Positions 49,803 to 58,944 of a stretch of DNA of 64,000 nt are shown here, in pieces. The DNA is from Nocardioides rotundus. GTDB taxonomy: Bacteria; Actinomycetota; Actinomycetes; Propionibacteriales; Nocardioidaceae. The stretch is from NCBI RefSeq assembly GCF_019931675.1, contig NZ_CP082922.1:496001-560000 (forward strand), in the 5' to 3' direction. A model generated the notes under the pieces. It had not been told where the DNA came from and searched no databases. It was given only the letters and a program-made list of their open reading frames with translations. Each line of letters begins with the position of its first letter. The first letter of the stretch is position 1. A program made the translations under genes and the position numbers.

Positions 49803-50660
49803 ATGGCGCCTCAAGATCATTCGCAAGGAAAGGACACGGAACGCCGAGTCGATACGCGGATGCGAGTCTCTATGGCGGACACTCACAAGCGAATCCCTGG
49901 CAGCGTCTGGCTCCATACTGCGGGGGTGGCTTCGAATGGCGCCTTGTCAGCGTCCTACCGGATACCTCCCTTCCGGAAGATTGTCCGCCTTGCTGACATT
50001 ATGGAAGTCCAGCGCCAAGCAGGGATAGTCCACGTTCATCAACATCTCGCTGTCTCTCGTGACGCCGCTTTCGCACTCCACTCCATAGAGTTGTCTATCC
50101 GGCACCCTAAGCTCCTGTCCTCCACTGACAGCCGGGAGGGGATTGTGCAAGTCCAGGCCGCAGGTGTCGCGCGCGCTGGAGGGCAGGTTCGGTCCGCCAC
50201 CCAGCACTTCGCAATAGATGCCAAGAGCGGCCTTGAAGCGCATGGAACATCTCAAGCCACGTTCATCCCGAAAGCGGTTTACGCTCGTGTCCGGCGCAAT
50301 GTCTTGACTAGACATTCATCCGAGCAGGCGGCGACGCCGTTTGAGAAGTTCGAGCACCGAGAGCTCTTGATAAACGACCTTACCGACCCAATCTTGTCAG
50401 ACCACGCCGCAGACCATTTCTCCGCCATGGCGATGGTGTGCGCAATAGAAAGATCGGTGACACAATTTGATGAACGCCCCACGCTTGCGTCGTTGTCCAT
50501 TGACTTTCATAGTTACGCTGAGCTGTCGCCGGCGCCCGCCCTTGTGATGAATATCAGGGAGGATGGTTCATTCAGAGGGACCGTGGATCAGGAAGCTATC
50601 GCGCGCGCGTCTTTCTCGGGCCAAGCGATTCGAGCCCCGTACGGACCTGGCGGAAACTAG
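49803..50660 (+). CDS. AfsA-family gamma-butyrolactone biosynthesis protein
   Basis: This 285-aa protein has two hot-dog domains typical of AfsA/ScbA, which condense a beta-ketoacyl chain with dihydroxyacetone phosphate. The family pattern is visible as HLAVSRDAAFALHSIELS and, in the second half, LSDHAADHFSAMAMVCAIERSV. ATG 49803 is preferred over a TTG at 49764 because GGAGG precedes it, though at a long distance. Its stop overlaps the GTG of the reductase gene, forming an operon. Confidence 0.85.
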   Translation: MAPQDHSQGKDTERRVDTRMRVSMADTHKRIPGSVWLHTAGVASNGALSASYRIPPFRKIVRLADIMEVQRQAGIVHVHQHLAVSRDAAFALHSIELSIRHPKLLSSTDSREGIVQVQAAGVARAGGQVRSATQHFAIDAKSGLEAHGTSQATFIPKAVYARVRRNVLTRHSSEQAATPFEKFEHRELLINDLTDPILSDHAADHFSAMAMVCAIERSVTQFDERPTLASLSIDFHSYAELSPAPALVMNIREDGSFRGTVDQEAIARASFSGQAIRAPYGPGGN

Positions 50661-51466
50661 TGGCCACAAACCGCGTCGTCGTCGTCACTGGAGCAACTGG
50701 CGGTATCGGTTCCGCCATATGTAAGTCATTGAGCAGGGACGGATACGCGATCATTGCGCATTATCGTTCCAACTACGGTAAGGCGAAAGCACTCTCCGAC
50801 TTGATCGAACAGCGGGGCGGCTTATGCTTCCCGGTCGCCGCCGATTTTTCGCGCGCGGACGGAATCGACCGTGTCGTAACCGCAGTCACCGACTTACTCC
50901 ATCGCAATCCTAAGTATCGACTCTGGACGCTAGTGAACAATGCGGCAAGACTTCTTGGCCCCTCGTTTAGTGCTGCAACACCGGAGCAGTTCGACCAGTA
51001 TTTCGCAATCAATGTGAAGGCGCCTCTCTTTCTTTCTCAACGCCTAACCGAGAAGATGGCCACTGGAGGAAGCGTCGTGAACATCTCATCCGCGAGCGCA
51101 CACTTCTCAAGCCCCGGAGACATCGTGTATGCCATGAGTAAGGCTAGCCTTGAGTCACTCACGATGAACATGGCTGAGGCGATCGCAGCCCGAGGTCTAC
51201 GCGTCAACACTGTTGTGCCAGGGTTCACCGACAACGGGCACGAGGCCTTTCGCAGTCACGAACTCCGCCAGTACATGTCCAGTTTCGCGGTCCTCGGCGA
51301 TGTTGCAGCTCCCGAAAGGGTCGCCGACGCTGTAAGTTTTCTCATCTCCGACCGGGCGAGTCGGACTACGGGGGCCATCCTCGATGTGAGCGGTGGTAGT
51401 GCCTTAGGTGCTCGTGGAAGCCGCGCGGCGTCAATCGGGACGCTGTTAGGCGACCACGAGAGTTGA
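50660..51466 (+). CDS. SDR-family ketoreductase
   Basis: This 268-aa short-chain dehydrogenase has the NADP-binding TGATGGIGSAI (about 11-21), NNAARL, the catalytic Ser-Tyr-Lys set in VNISSASAHFSSPGDIVYAMSKASL and a C-terminal GAILDVSGGSAL. Translation is coupled to the AfsA gene (TAGTG). In this position it would reduce the ketone of a butyrolactone intermediate, like BarS1-type enzymes; that role is inference from context. Confidence 0.87.
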   Translation: MATNRVVVVTGATGGIGSAICKSLSRDGYAIIAHYRSNYGKAKALSDLIEQRGGLCFPVAADFSRADGIDRVVTAVTDLLHRNPKYRLWTLVNNAARLLGPSFSAATPEQFDQYFAINVKAPLFLSQRLTEKMATGGSVVNISSASAHFSSPGDIVYAMSKASLESLTMNMAEAIAARGLRVNTVVPGFTDNGHEAFRSHELRQYMSSFAVLGDVAAPERVADAVSFLISDRASRTTGAILDVSGGSALGARGSRAASIGTLLGDHES

Positions 51467-51655
51467 GGCGCCAGCCTCAGACCAGATGGCACGATGCCAA
51501 AGCGACAACGGACGACGGCCATCAGCCTGGACTCGGCCATCGCGAGGATGCGCAGCGCCGATGCCACCGAGGCGTCCGAGGCGCTGCGCCGGAGCCACCG
51601 TCGCCGCGCTTGCTGGATCGCGCCCGGAAAGGACCGCGTCTTCCACGTCCACGAC

Positions 51656-51772
51656 TTTCTGCGATCCCTGGAGACCGTCCGATCCGGTGGCATCGTCGTC
51701 GATCCGGAAGTGATCTCCTCGCTGATGCAACATCGCCAGGGCCGACTTGCCGCACTCACCGCCCGGGAACGA
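51656..51772 (+). pseudogene. Remnant of a LuxR-type response regulator
   Basis: A 39-codon stretch, FLRSLETVRSGGIVVDPEV...LMQHRQGRLAALTARER, matches the linker between receiver and HTH of NarL-type regulators. What follows does not read as an HTH in any frame, and no receiver domain precedes it. It is embedded in a 128-codon open frame (51494-51880) that is otherwise unrecognisable. Confidence 0.65.
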
Positions 51773-52216
51773 GCACGACGGCAACCGACGAGTCCTCGCC
51801 GTCGTCGCCTACCTGCAGAAGCGATGACCCCGGCGTGGGAGCCGCGGCCCGTCCAAAAGGGCGAAGACTGGTGTCCGTGACGATAGCCACCCCCGGAAAG
51901 ACGACGGCTGCTCGCGCGGTCTGCGAGGCGGTTGCAACCGCCACGGAGACGCACCCTTGCCGATCGGTTCGGACGCCGAACCCACCCGGAGCTGCTCGTT
52001 CCCTCCCACCTGCCAGGAGTACGGGGCGCAGTCAGTGACCAGCTGAGCCGACTCCCATGGCCGCGCCCACAGCCACAGCCACGAAGCCTGGCGACTCCCG
52101 GAAGGTACTACCTGCCCCGGACCTCCCAGCCCACTCACGGAGCGGCCACACCTCTTGCAGATCGAGGACAGAGTCTGCTGCGGCATAAGTCGGACTCTTG
52201 GAACTACCGTGGTTGT
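51773..52216. other. Gene-free region
   Basis: Nothing supportable is seen here: open frames are short, mutually overlapping and unlike known proteins. It lies between two gene remnants and is probably decayed sequence. Confidence 0.5.
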
Positions 52217-52640
52217 GTGAGTGCTTGGGAACCGGTGAGCGGGCTCGTGAAGTTCCCGGACGGCCGTTCCATCAGAGGCATGGGAGTCCGACGCCCTCGC
52301 GGCGACGTCCCGGTTCCGGATTCGCTGTCTACTTGCTCGGCAGAGACCCCGCGGCATCGATGGCTGGCCGTACAGGTGGGTTAGGTGGACGCGACTTCTC
52401 TCTGCCCGACTCCATGGACGACGCGATCAGCGCACCGGGCGAAGCTCATACTCGGGCGGAGCGCGAACGGGTTGAGATTGCCTGCGGTGGTGGGATAGGT
52501 CGCACCGGCACCGCCATGTCGCTCCTGGCGGTCATGGGCGGAGTCGAGTCCGCAGACGCTGTCGCCTGGGTGCGCGAGAATTACCACCCGCGCGCAATCG
52601 AGACACGCCGACAGCGACAGTGGATCAGGGGAGGCGGCGG
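52217..52640 (+). pseudogene. Frameshifted dual-specificity protein phosphatase
   Basis: The first part in one frame reads VSAWEPVSGLVKFPDGRSIRGMGVRRP, the family's N-terminus. From about 52320 the sequence continues in another frame with FAVYLLGRDP, the P-loop VEIACGGGIGRTGTAM (C-x5-R) and AVAWVRENYHPRAIET. A single shift near 52320 thus breaks an otherwise complete gene of about 140 codons. Confidence 0.75.
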
Positions 52641-52882
52641 CGCGCTTCCGCATGTGAGCGTGGGGGGTTGCGAGCAAGCCCTTCGCATTACCCGGACGCA
52701 ACCACCTGCTACGAAGCCAGGAGGGGGCAGCACGCAATCACATGCCTTTGAAGAAGGTCGTTCAGTGCAATTCGGCGGTGTTGCGGTAGGGCCGGTCATG
52801 AGCATCAGGTCGTCCGTGGTGAGGGCGTCGTTGCCGCGCTCGGTCAGGATCGCCGGCTGTCGCACATACCTGGCCACGTCGT

Positions 52883-53194
52883 CTAGGTTCTCCTGCCGCT
52901 TCGTCGGGCCTCAGCACTTCGCGCGCTGTTGCGCTTGAGTCGCCCGGCGACGGCGATGGTCACGAGCGCCACGGCTGTGGCGACGGTGTTCGGGATGACG
53001 AGGGGCCAGTCGTGTCGGGACAGTCCGTAGAGCACCCAGAGCAGGAAGCCGGGGATGAGCAGGGCGAAGTATCCGAGTGATACGTCGTCGGCGGATCGGG
53101 TCCGCAGCATCCGGTGAATCTGCAAGGCCGGGGCGATGGCCATCACGACTCCCCATGCCGCCGCCGCAAGACCAAGAACATCACTGAGCACCAT
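52883..53194 (-). CDS. SemiSWEET-like transporter (copy 2)
   Basis: This 103-aa, three-helix protein is a paralogue of the 40851-41150 protein (GVVMAIAPALQIHRMLRTRSADDVSLGY; LVIPNTVATAVALV). It is a half-size SWEET-type sugar transporter presumed to act as a dimer. It stands alone among pseudogenes. ATG 53194 is the start, though its ribosome site is weak. Confidence 0.82.
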   Translation of the reverse strand: MVLSDVLGLAAAAWGVVMAIAPALQIHRMLRTRSADDVSLGYFALLIPGFLLWVLYGLSRHDWPLVIPNTVATAVALVTIAVAGRLKRNSARSAEARRSGRRT

Positions 53195-53409
53195 GTGGGC
53201 CTCCTACTGGTGGCCCTGGCTCTGGTCCTCGTCCGTACAGCACGGGGGGCGACACGAGGATGCGCCAATACTATCGACCCCCGGGCGATCCGCCGGCGAA
53301 GTCACCGACTGGGAAACCGACAGATTGGTATACCTCCCAGTTCGGGAGCTACATCAAAGAACGTACAGTCCCGTTCCTCTTCGCGATGCTCAGACTTGAC
53401 CTGGAGTCG

Positions 53410-53718
53410 GGTCCAAGACGGTATGGAGCAGTTCCTGCCCGCAGGCGATGCTCACGTGGCGCAGTTGGAAGGCTGGCGCGCTGTGCTCGCGGCGTTGTCG
53501 CGGCACGCCCGTGAACGAGTGAGCCAGTGGCTGGCCGTCCTCGACAGCGAGGGAGTGCTGGCCCGGAGAGCAGGGCCCAGTCCGCCACGGTCCTGCTCGC
53601 GACCGTCAACGGGCTCAGCCTCGAACTGATTACACTCGGCACCCCAGCGGGCGTCGAGGCCGCGCACCACGCCCTCGGCCCCATCGTCGATGCTGCCGTG
53701 GTTCGCCCTCCTTGGTAG
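53410..53718 (+). pseudogene. Remnant of a TetR-type regulator C-terminus
   Basis: EQFLPAGDAHVAQLEGWRAVLAALSRHARERV in one frame and, after a shift near 53560, ATVLLATVNGLSLELITLGTPAGVEAAHHALGPIV in another resemble the ligand-binding half of BetI-like TetR proteins. The HTH is missing. The 215 bp upstream contain nothing recognisable. Confidence 0.55.
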
Positions 53719-53877
53719 TGCGTAAGTTTGCCAGCTCGCGGAGCCACGGCAGCCGCCATCGCGGGAGCCCGGCCGGAAGTTCCGGTAAGTCGGTGTCAGC
53801 GGTCGAACGTATCCTGAGATGGTGCAGCAAGGTGCTGCTGGCGGGTGGTGCGGCTTCGGCCGAGGAAGTGAGGAGCT

Positions 53878-55185
53878 ATGTCGGCCGATGAAGGTTTGCC
53901 AGCTCGGGGTGCGGTGTTTTGGCCGGTTGGCACCGGGGACAGCACCACCGTCGTCGTGGACGAGACCCTCGTGTTGCAGGTGGACCTGCATGACATGGCG
54001 AAGGCTGATGACGAGGCGAACCCCGAGGTCGCGGTGGTCGACAAGCTCGTTGAGGCTTTGCCTGTGGTCGAAGGCAAGCCGTATCTTGCGGTCTTCGCGT
54101 TGACCCACGCGGACAAGGATCACTGCCTCGGATTCGCAGACCTGCTGTCGAAGGTCCGTATCGGCGAGCTGTGGTCCACGCCCAGGCTCTGGCACGAGTA
54201 CTACGACCCGGACACTGAGGACCCGTGCGAGGATGCAGTCGCGTTCCGTGAGGAGTCCGAACGTCGCATCGAAGCCACGGAGGCGGCGCTCACGGCGGGC
54301 GAGGAGCCCACCAGCGGTGATCGGGTGCTCGTCATCGGCTACGACGACGAGCACGGCAAGCATCCCTACGATGAACTGCCCGAGCAGTACAAGTCCGGTC
54401 CCGGCAAGTCCGTGACCGTCCTCGATGGGCACGAGTGCGAGGGCCGGTTCGAGGCTTTCTTCCACGCGCCGTTCAGAGAGGACAGCGCTGCGCCGCGCAA
54501 CGAGACCTCTCTGGCCATGCAGGTGACGCTCACTGACGACTCGGGGATCGACGGGAAGGTACTCCTGTTCGGCGACCTGGCCCACGACACGATTATGAAG
54601 ATCTTCGATTACAGCGAGTACCACAACCGAGAGCAGTACCTGGAGTGGGATCTGCTTCTTGCTCCTCATCATTGCTCGAAGAAGGTCATGTACAAGCCCG
54701 ACGACGAGGGCAAGGACGTGTTGCAGATGGACGTGCTCAACGCGTTCGAACGCAACGCGCGCGATGGAGCCGTGATCGTCAGCAGCAGTGCCCTCTTCCC
54801 GGCCAAGGATGTCGCAGGAGCTAACCCGCCGCACCGGAAAGCCGCCGATCGCTACAGCGAGATCGCCGATGAAGTGATCTGCACAATGTCGTGGGTCGAT
54901 GAAACAGCGCCCTCGGCGGTCGTGTTCGGCGTGGATGTGACCGGGGCAGGAGTTGTCCAAGACACCGTCGTGGAGTTGGCGGCCAGTGAATCCACCAAGA
55001 GCGCTGCACTCACGGGTGCAGGCGCTCGACTCGCGGCGGTGACGGCAGCAGCGGTCAACGTGGCGAAGTCGCTCCCCGCGGGGGGTGTCGAGGCCGCCAG
55101 TGGACCGGAACGAGTGCAGCAGGCAGTGAGCACGGACCGCGGTGGGGACAAGGCTCCCGACGCGCCGGTGGGCTTCGGACGTTGA
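53878..55185 (+). CDS. Metallo-beta-lactamase-fold protein of E2-E1-JAB operon
   Basis: This 435-aa protein has the MBL signature HADKDH (residues 77-82), a later LLFGDLAHDTI strand and APHHCSKK, so the metal site looks complete. Two acidic insertions (about 120-175) interrupt the fold; the C-terminal 85 residues are alanine-rich and end VGFGR. It resembles ComEC-like MBLs acting on nucleic acids or phosphoesters. GAGGAG lies just before ATG 53878. Its stop overlaps the TTG of the next gene, so the two are coupled. The reaction is unknown. Confidence 0.85.
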   Translation: MSADEGLPARGAVFWPVGTGDSTTVVVDETLVLQVDLHDMAKADDEANPEVAVVDKLVEALPVVEGKPYLAVFALTHADKDHCLGFADLLSKVRIGELWSTPRLWHEYYDPDTEDPCEDAVAFREESERRIEATEAALTAGEEPTSGDRVLVIGYDDEHGKHPYDELPEQYKSGPGKSVTVLDGHECEGRFEAFFHAPFREDSAAPRNETSLAMQVTLTDDSGIDGKVLLFGDLAHDTIMKIFDYSEYHNREQYLEWDLLLAPHHCSKKVMYKPDDEGKDVLQMDVLNAFERNARDGAVIVSSSALFPAKDVAGANPPHRKAADRYSEIADEVICTMSWVDETAPSAVVFGVDVTGAGVVQDTVVELAASESTKSAALTGAGARLAAVTAAAVNVAKSLPAGGVEAASGPERVQQAVSTDRGGDKAPDAPVGFGR

Positions 55186-57662
55186 CCGAGCGGGCTGTCA
55201 CGCAGCTTCACGAACTCGCGAGCGTCAGCGACGGAGCCATCGAGGTCGTCGGGTCTTGGGAGACCAAGGCCGGCCTCGTCGTCGACGTATCTCTCGATAC
55301 GCGAGGGATCGAGACCAAGGGGCAGGGCATCAAAGTTCGGAACCGCGAGAGGTTCCAATTCGTGATCGATGATGCCTATCCGTACCGTCCCCCATGGGTC
55401 TGGGTATCTCACGCGAGATGGGCCGGCACCCCGCACGTCCAATGGAAACGGCATCTTTGCCTCTACGCGGCCCCGTCGGTGGAGTGGAATCCCGCCGAGG
55501 GAATGCGAGGCCTGATTGAGCGACTGATGAGCTGGCTTCGCGCAGCTGCTGAGGCAACGCTTGACCCGGACGGCCAACCGCTGCACCCGCCAGTGACCTA
55601 CAGCTCAGCCGACGCCGGGCAGATCGTGGTCAATCCGGATGTCGGCGAACTCGTGCCCTGGGGGGAAACGGTGGTGCCCGGGCCGACGAGGCTTGTGTAC
55701 GCGTGGTGTGAACACGCCGGTCAGCGGATCGACATCCTCGAATGGCTGACACTCGAAGAGGCGTACGACCGCGTGCTGGCCGACGATTTCGAACCGCGCG
55801 ACGCGGCAGGGCGACCGTTCTACGTGGCGCCCCTGATCTTGGTCAGCGACGAACTGTCGATGGAGTACCCGAACAGAGCTTCGGCGTTGGCGGAGAGTCT
55901 TGAGGAGTTTGGGGTCCCTCGCGATGAGTTGTTGCGGGCCATCACAAGCGCCGGCAGATTCAACGGCGCCATTGCCGAACTGGCATCACTGGAGCAGACG
56001 GCCCCGGTGGCAGTGTTGCTCGGCACACCGGCGCGACGAGTGTCGGGGACACGGCGCCTCGCGCACATCACCGCATGGCGGATCGACGACTTCGGCGAGG
56101 AGGTCACCGGTCTATTGAGGCGAGTCGGCCGACTGGACGACGACGAGCTCAAGGAGCAGGTTCGCTCTCTCGCGCATGACTGGTTGGGCTTTGCCGACAT
56201 CAAGTGGATGGTCGTGCATGAGAACCGGGCAGAGCTCACGAACCGCCGCGACCAAGGCTCGGCAGCATCCTGGTTGCACGGCAAACGGGTCCTCGTGCTC
56301 GGCTGTGGCGCGCTGGGCGCGCCGATCGCAGAACACTGTGTCCGGGCGGGAGTGCGCGCACTGACCGTCGCTGACAACAGCACCGTCAAACCGGGTATCT
56401 TGCTGCGCCAGCCGTACTCGGATGCTGATATCGGGTTCAACAAGGCGCGACAGCTCGCGAGGCGCCTGACGACCCTGCGACGTGACCTCACCGTGGAGGC
56501 GTTCACCTCCAACGTCATCACTCTCTTCACCGGCGAGGGCCAGACGTCACCCGACTATGACCTCGTGATTGATGCGACCGCCGATATCGGCGTGCGCGCC
56601 GCGGTCGAAACCGCTCGCGCGCGGCAGCGTGATCAATGGCCACCGCTGATCACGGGGCTGTTCGGGCACGATGCCGTCCGAGCGCTCGGTATCCTGTCCC
56701 GGCCGGGCGCCACTGGCGCCGGTCACGACGTTCTGCGACGCATCGCGGCCGACGGCCGCGGTGCTGCTGCCGGGTCGTGGCGCGACATTGTGGATGACTT
56801 CTTTCCTGACCCTCCGCGCACCGAGATGTTCTTTCCAGAACCAGGATGCTCGGCACCCACCTTCACCGGCTCGGCGATCCAAACCACAGCTCTTGCATCG
56901 GCGTTGTTCTGGGCGACCATCTCAGAACTCGCAAGCGAACGTCGCAAGGACCCGATGGTGGCGGTGGCCGTCCGGCTACCGGGCGCAGAGACCGGGGTCG
57001 GGACGAGTCGCTTCTATTGGCCTAATGATCACGTCACCACCGATGTCTCCGGGCGCTACGAGATTCGACTCTCGACACGTGCCCTGGCGGAGATGAGAGC
57101 CGAGACGCGCCGGGGCGCCAGAGCGCGCGGACAAGAGGTGGAAACCGGCGGAATGCTGCTCGGGTCCTTCGACGAAGCCACTGGCAACCTCTATGTCGAC
57201 GCTGCCGTCGGTCCGTCACCAGACAGTGCCTTGTCCGCGGTGTACTTCGACCACGGCACCGCTGGTACGCAAGAGCTGATCGAGCACCATCGAGCGCGCA
57301 CCGCAAACCGTGTCGGGTTCGTGGGCATGTGGCACACACACCCCTACGGTCGCGCGCAGCCGAGCCCGACCGACGAAGCAGGCATGGGCTGGATCGTCTC
57401 ACCAAGCGGGACAGGCCGGCGGGCACTGATGTGCATCCTTGGTGGTCCGCCCCTCAGATGGAACGCGTGGTATGAGGACGGGGAGTTGCCGGACGTCTAT
57501 CTCAGAGTCGTCGACCGCCTCACCGAGACTGAGCGCCGCGTTGACGGCCGGCCCCAGGTCATCCCCGACGCCGCCTACTATCCAGGCGGCTACTTCCAAC
57601 CTCCGTCGGAATCGCCGCACTCCCTCTCTTGGTGGCAGCAAGCTCTGAGAAGGCGCCGATGA
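55182..57662 (+). CDS. E2-E1-JAB triple-fusion ubiquitin-like enzyme
   Basis: This 826-aa protein joins three ubiquitin-pathway activities. The N-terminal E2-like (UBC) domain has YPYRPPWVWV and the catalytic Cys in HLCLYAAPS (C93). The middle E1/ThiF-like domain (about 365-600) has the ATP loop GCGALG (374-379) and a candidate catalytic Cys in PEPGCSAPTFTGS (C556). The C-terminal JAB/JAMM protease has E654, H718, H720, S728 and D731 (WHTHPYGRAQPSPTDE). All three active sites look intact. It corresponds to a fusion of CBASS Cap2 and Cap3 functions, but no cyclase is nearby. TTG 55182 is coupled to the MBL stop. Confidence 0.92.
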   Translation: MTERAVTQLHELASVSDGAIEVVGSWETKAGLVVDVSLDTRGIETKGQGIKVRNRERFQFVIDDAYPYRPPWVWVSHARWAGTPHVQWKRHLCLYAAPSVEWNPAEGMRGLIERLMSWLRAAAEATLDPDGQPLHPPVTYSSADAGQIVVNPDVGELVPWGETVVPGPTRLVYAWCEHAGQRIDILEWLTLEEAYDRVLADDFEPRDAAGRPFYVAPLILVSDELSMEYPNRASALAESLEEFGVPRDELLRAITSAGRFNGAIAELASLEQTAPVAVLLGTPARRVSGTRRLAHITAWRIDDFGEEVTGLLRRVGRLDDDELKEQVRSLAHDWLGFADIKWMVVHENRAELTNRRDQGSAASWLHGKRVLVLGCGALGAPIAEHCVRAGVRALTVADNSTVKPGILLRQPYSDADIGFNKARQLARRLTTLRRDLTVEAFTSNVITLFTGEGQTSPDYDLVIDATADIGVRAAVETARARQRDQWPPLITGLFGHDAVRALGILSRPGATGAGHDVLRRIAADGRGAAAGSWRDIVDDFFPDPPRTEMFFPEPGCSAPTFTGSAIQTTALASALFWATISELASERRKDPMVAVAVRLPGAETGVGTSRFYWPNDHVTTDVSGRYEIRLSTRALAEMRAETRRGARARGQEVETGGMLLGSFDEATGNLYVDAAVGPSPDSALSAVYFDHGTAGTQELIEHHRARTANRVGFVGMWHTHPYGRAQPSPTDEAGMGWIVSPSGTGRRALMCILGGPPLRWNAWYEDGELPDVYLRVVDRLTETERRVDGRPQVIPDAAYYPGGYFQPPSESPHSLSWWQQALRRRR

Positions 57663-58735
57663 GCGAAACGCCCCGCATCGGTCTGGCCCTGTCTGGTGGC
57701 GGGTTCCGCGCCACTGCGTTCGGCCTCGGATGTTTACGCGCCCTTCACGATCGTGACCTACTGAAGCATGTCCGGGTTGTCTCGGGGATCAGCGGCGGGA
57801 GCCTGCTGGCAGCGATGTGGGCATACGGGCCGCGGGGCTTCGTCGACTTCGACGCATCCGTTGTAGGTCTGCTGCGTTCGGGGATTCAAGGGGAACTGGT
57901 CAGACGGACATTCACACCATGGGCGATGGCCCGAAACGTCGGCAGTGCTGTCAGCGCTGGCACCAACCGGCAACCGCGCTCACGCACCCGGACTGACAGC
58001 CTCGTGGCCGCATTGCAGGCCCGACCGTTCGGGCAGCGCACCCTCCCGGAGGTCTCCCACACCGACCTGGCGACCGTCATCTCCGCCACAGACATGACCT
58101 CTGGCAACGCCGTTCGGTTCGGCAGTCAGGTAAGTTCGTGCTCCCCATACGGGGAGATCACAAACCCGGTGACGGTCGCCGAAGCAGTCGCGGCGTCTGC
58201 CGCATACCCGGTGCTCCTGCCAGCGCTGACGCGCGACTACACGTTCCGAGACCGCTCCGGGAAGGCCAGCAACAGGAGGGTGGTGATGACCGATGGCGGC
58301 GTGTATGACAACCTCGGATTGTCACCGCTGATGCCCGGGCGTTCACCACTGCACACGGACCACGTCTACGATCTCGACTATCTCATCGCTGCCGACGCAG
58401 GACCCGGCCGAAGCGAAAGAACAGCAGCTCGGTTCTGGCCGAGCCGCATAAAGCAAACCTTCGAGATCACCCACGGGAAGACCCAAGACGCCAGCCGCGC
58501 ACGAATCCACCTGGCCGGCGAGACTAGGCAAGTAAGAGGGTTCGTGCACGCCTATCTGGGGATGAACGACCGAAACCTGCCAGTGCCCGTGCCTGACCTG
58601 GTTTCGAGAGACGCTGTCGAGCGATACCCGACCAACTTCGCGAGTATGACCGACACCGCGCTCAGCGCGATCAGTGTGCGCGCTGAGCAACTGACCCGGG
58701 TGCTCTTGTCTCATTACTGCCCAGACCTGGGATGA
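57659..58735 (+). CDS. Patatin-like phospholipase
   Basis: This 358-aa protein has the patatin oxyanion loop SGGGFR (12-17), nucleophile elbow GISGG (S45) and the catalytic DGG (D212), i.e. a complete Ser-Asp dyad. Patatin phospholipases act as membrane-degrading effectors in several defence systems. ATG 57659 overlaps the stop of the triple-fusion gene (ATGA), so all three genes form one coupled operon. The protein ends in glycine (PDLG). Confidence 0.92.
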   Translation: MSETPRIGLALSGGGFRATAFGLGCLRALHDRDLLKHVRVVSGISGGSLLAAMWAYGPRGFVDFDASVVGLLRSGIQGELVRRTFTPWAMARNVGSAVSAGTNRQPRSRTRTDSLVAALQARPFGQRTLPEVSHTDLATVISATDMTSGNAVRFGSQVSSCSPYGEITNPVTVAEAVAASAAYPVLLPALTRDYTFRDRSGKASNRRVVMTDGGVYDNLGLSPLMPGRSPLHTDHVYDLDYLIAADAGPGRSERTAARFWPSRIKQTFEITHGKTQDASRARIHLAGETRQVRGFVHAYLGMNDRNLPVPVPDLVSRDAVERYPTNFASMTDTALSAISVRAEQLTRVLLSHYCPDLG

Positions 58736-58796
58736 AAGGCACGGCGGTGCCCAACCTCTCTAGACTCTCGATGTAACAGGTCGGTTGCTACAGGCG

Positions 58797-58821
58797 GGGG
58801 CACGCCGTCCGAAGGTGCCCC
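58797..58821 (+). terminator. Hairpin after the patatin gene
   Basis: GGGGCAC and GTGCCCC are separated by 11 nt and followed by CAACGTTTT. It could terminate the three-gene operon; because it precedes the relaxase gene it could also belong to an origin of transfer. Confidence 0.35.
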
Positions 58822-58944
58822 AACGTTTTGCCAGGCCTGTCGCGCGTCACTCCAAGCCGATATCGCCAACTCGTTCGCGCGCAGCGGCTCTTCACCGCTT
58901 GACCAACGAAGCCACCGCCATCGCGCAGCGTGCACCTGACTCGC

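Noticed and set aside
53452..54960. A 502-codon minus-strand open frame
   Set aside because: Antisense of the MBL gene, which has clear metal-binding motifs and a ribosome site.
53878..58735. Calling the ubiquitin-like operon CBASS
   Set aside because: No CD-NTase gene is present on either side; the upstream partner is an MBL-fold protein.
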